Source: UBA3496 sp964558115 (GTDB lineage Bacteria > UBA8248). Taken from it: 24,149 nucleotides of DNA. The notes beneath the pieces are model-generated. The model was not told the DNA's origin. It ran no database searches and saw only the letters and a list, made by a program, of their open reading frames with translations. The position numbers and the translations under genes are program-made. Location: the NCBI GenBank assembly GCA_964558115.1, contig CAZLCI010000030.1:1-24149 (forward strand), in the 5' to 3' direction. The first letter of the stretch is position 1; each line of letters starts with the position of its first letter. Shown in pieces: positions 22,876-24,149 of this stretch.

Positions 22876-22934
22876 TTTTGGAAATATTATTAATTTATTC
22901 TCTTTTCTAGAAGTTTTTTTGGAAATAATTAATT
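22876..22934. repeat. Imperfect direct repeats upstream of glnA
   Basis: TTTTGGAAATATTATTAATT (22876-22895) and TTTTGGAAATAATTAATT (22917-22934) are identical except for a 2-bp insertion and start 41 bp apart, about four helical turns. They begin three bases after the glnD stop and end 19 bp before the glnA ATG. They might be paired regulator sites for glnA or a small duplication. Confidence 0.45.
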
Positions 22935-22953
22935 ACCTTGGAGGGTTTCAAGA

Positions 22954-24149
22954 ATGGCTGCTAAGAAAGCAAGTAGTTCAAGTGTTTCAAATGTCTTCAA
23001 AATGGCAAAAGATAGTGGTGCCCAAATGGTTGATTTCCGTTTCACGGATCTTCCAGGAATGTGGCAACATTTTACCTCACCTATCAAAGAATTAGAAAAA
23101 GATACTTTTGTAGATGGAGTTGGTTTTGATGGATCTAGTATTCGTGGTTTTCAGGAAATTCAAGAGAGCGATATGTTACTTATTCCAGATCCAAGTACAG
23201 CATTTATCGATCCTTTCATGGAAGTTCCTACTCTAGTTCTGATTTGTACTGTGCAAGATCCTATTACTAGAGAGGACTATACAAGAGATCCAAGAATTGT
23301 TGCTTTAAAAGCAGAAGCATATCTTAAATCAACAGGTATTGGGGATACAGCATTTTTTGGTCCAGAGGCAGAATTTTTTGTTTTTGATGATGTTCGTTAC
23401 TCTACAGCCGAGAATTATTCTTTCTATGAAGTGGATTCGGGAGAAGCGGCTTGGAATACTGGTTCGGATGAGGTGCCTAATCTTGGACATAAACTTCGTT
23501 ACAAGGAAGGGTATTTTCCAGTACCTCCCTCAGACAGTTTACAGGATCTTCGTTCAGAAATGTGCCTAACAATGATGGATATTGGATTGGATGTTGAAGT
23601 ACATCATCATGAAGTTGCTACTGCAGGACAGTGCGAAATTGATTTAAGATTCGATACCATGGTTTCAATGGCAGATAAAATGATGAAGTACAAGTATGTA
23701 GTCAAAAACGTTGCTAATAGACATGGAAAAACTGCTACTTTCATGCCAAAACCTATTTTTATGGACAATGGGTCAGGTATGCATACACACCAAAGTGTAT
23801 GGAAGAAAGGCAAAAATGTTATGTATAAGAAAGGAACATATGGTGATTTAAGTCAGGAAGCTGTGTATTACATCGGTGGGATTCTAAAACATGCACCTTC
23901 TCTTCTGGCATTCACTAATACTACTACAAATAGTTATAGACGTTTAGTGCCTGGTTATGAAGCACCAATTAATCTTATGTATAGTTGTCGTAATAGAACG
24001 GCTTGCATTAGAATTCCTACCTATTCAAATAGTGAAAAAGCAAAAAGAATCGAATTCAGATGTGCTGATGCTACAGCAAATCCTTATATTGCTTTTTCCG
24101 CTATGTTGATGGCAGGGATTGATGGTATTAAAAATAAAATTTCTCCACC
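22954..24149 (+). CDS. glnA: Type I glutamine synthetase, 3'-truncated by window
   Basis: The first 398 codons of the ATP-dependent enzyme that condenses glutamate and ammonia into glutamine; about 70 residues are missing at the right edge. Conserved parts are VDFRFTDLPG near the N-terminus, GFDGSSIRGFQ, the metal-binding GPEAEFFVF (Glu138/Glu140), HHHEVATAGQ, the catalytic loop DNGSGMHTHQS, NSYRRLVPGYEAP, and CRNRTACIRIP. This is a dodecameric GSI enzyme with GSI-beta-like features. The adenylylation-site tyrosine (NLY region) lies beyond the window, so GlnE control cannot be judged. The start has TTGGAGGG eight bases upstream. The first ~9 residues (MAAKKASSS) are an extra Lys/Ser-rich extension relative to the usual start. 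It is regulated in concert with glnB/glnD. Confidence 0.95.
   Translation, partial: MAAKKASSSSVSNVFKMAKDSGAQMVDFRFTDLPGMWQHFTSPIKELEKDTFVDGVGFDGSSIRGFQEIQESDMLLIPDPSTAFIDPFMEVPTLVLICTVQDPITREDYTRDPRIVALKAEAYLKSTGIGDTAFFGPEAEFFVFDDVRYSTAENYSFYEVDSGEAAWNTGSDEVPNLGHKLRYKEGYFPVPPSDSLQDLRSEMCLTMMDIGLDVEVHHHEVATAGQCEIDLRFDTMVSMADKMMKYKYVVKNVANRHGKTATFMPKPIFMDNGSGMHTHQSVWKKGKNVMYKKGTYGDLSQEAVYYIGGILKHAPSLLAFTNTTTNSYRRLVPGYEAPINLMYSCRNRTACIRIPTYSNSEKAKRIEFRCADATANPYIAFSAMLMAGIDGIKNKISP

Noticed and set aside
22900..22922. TTCTAGAA plus T7 after glnD as an intrinsic terminator
   Set aside because: The palindrome has no loop and a very short AT-rich stem; glnA follows in the same direction.

Overview
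This is an AT-rich, gene-dense stretch of a bacterial chromosome. Both ends cut genes: a luciferase-like monooxygenase on the left and glnA on the right. The glnB-glnD-glnA set (PII, PII uridylyltransferase, type I glutamine synthetase), a long FtsK with four N-terminal membrane segments, lipoprotein and Sec signals, and an eight-cysteine PxxKW-like protein together suggest a Gram-negative bacterium. A proteobacterium, or a delta-proteobacteria-like or marine lineage, fits best. The lineage is inferred from gene content only. Gene spacing is tight (convergent stop codons 0 to 11 nt apart, same-strand overlaps of 8 and 17 nt) and I found almost no canonical intrinsic terminators.

Layout. Positions 1-7656 look like an accessory or catabolic block: flavin monooxygenase (C-terminal part), Fsr-like MFS carrier, metal-dependent amidohydrolase, CocE/NonD-type hydrolase, EamA/DMT permease, secreted pentapeptide-repeat protein and LVIVD-repeat propeller protein. 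Positions 7884-9145 hold a secreted Sel1-repeat protein, a 41-codon single-span membrane miniprotein on the minus strand, a second possible miniprotein, a cluster of GTGTAA repeats, and a tRNA-Gln(CUG) gene with its own likely promoter. Positions 9175-13787 hold gltX directly upstream of the tRNA-Gln, a cupin, a carboxymuconolactone-decarboxylase-like protein coupled to an Atg22/UMF1-type transporter, and a D-2-hydroxyacid dehydrogenase. Positions 13935-19217 are a plus-strand run: ftsK, a thioredoxin with a WCQPC active site, an EamA permease, a lipoprotein of unknown function and a YfcE-type phosphodiesterase. A PxxKW-like cysteine-rich protein lies convergent to this run. Positions 19784-24149 are the nitrogen-control cluster.

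How genes work together. GlnD should modify and demodify GlnB according to glutamine, and GlnB should feed back on glutamine synthetase activity or expression. gltX next to tRNA-Gln adds a second glutamine-related link, because a non-discriminating GluRS would be expected to charge that tRNA. The first 7.7 kb resembles uptake, hydrolysis and oxidation of an unidentified organic compound, but no substrate can be read from sequence.

I did not find a defence island, CRISPR array, prophage, insertion sequence or an obvious new multigene system. The best leads are the YfcE-type phosphodiesterase, whose catalytic DTHG motif lies upstream of any ATG, GTG or TTG; the short membrane protein at 8584-8709; the CocE-like hydrolase lacking the expected catalytic His; and the direct repeats in front of glnA.
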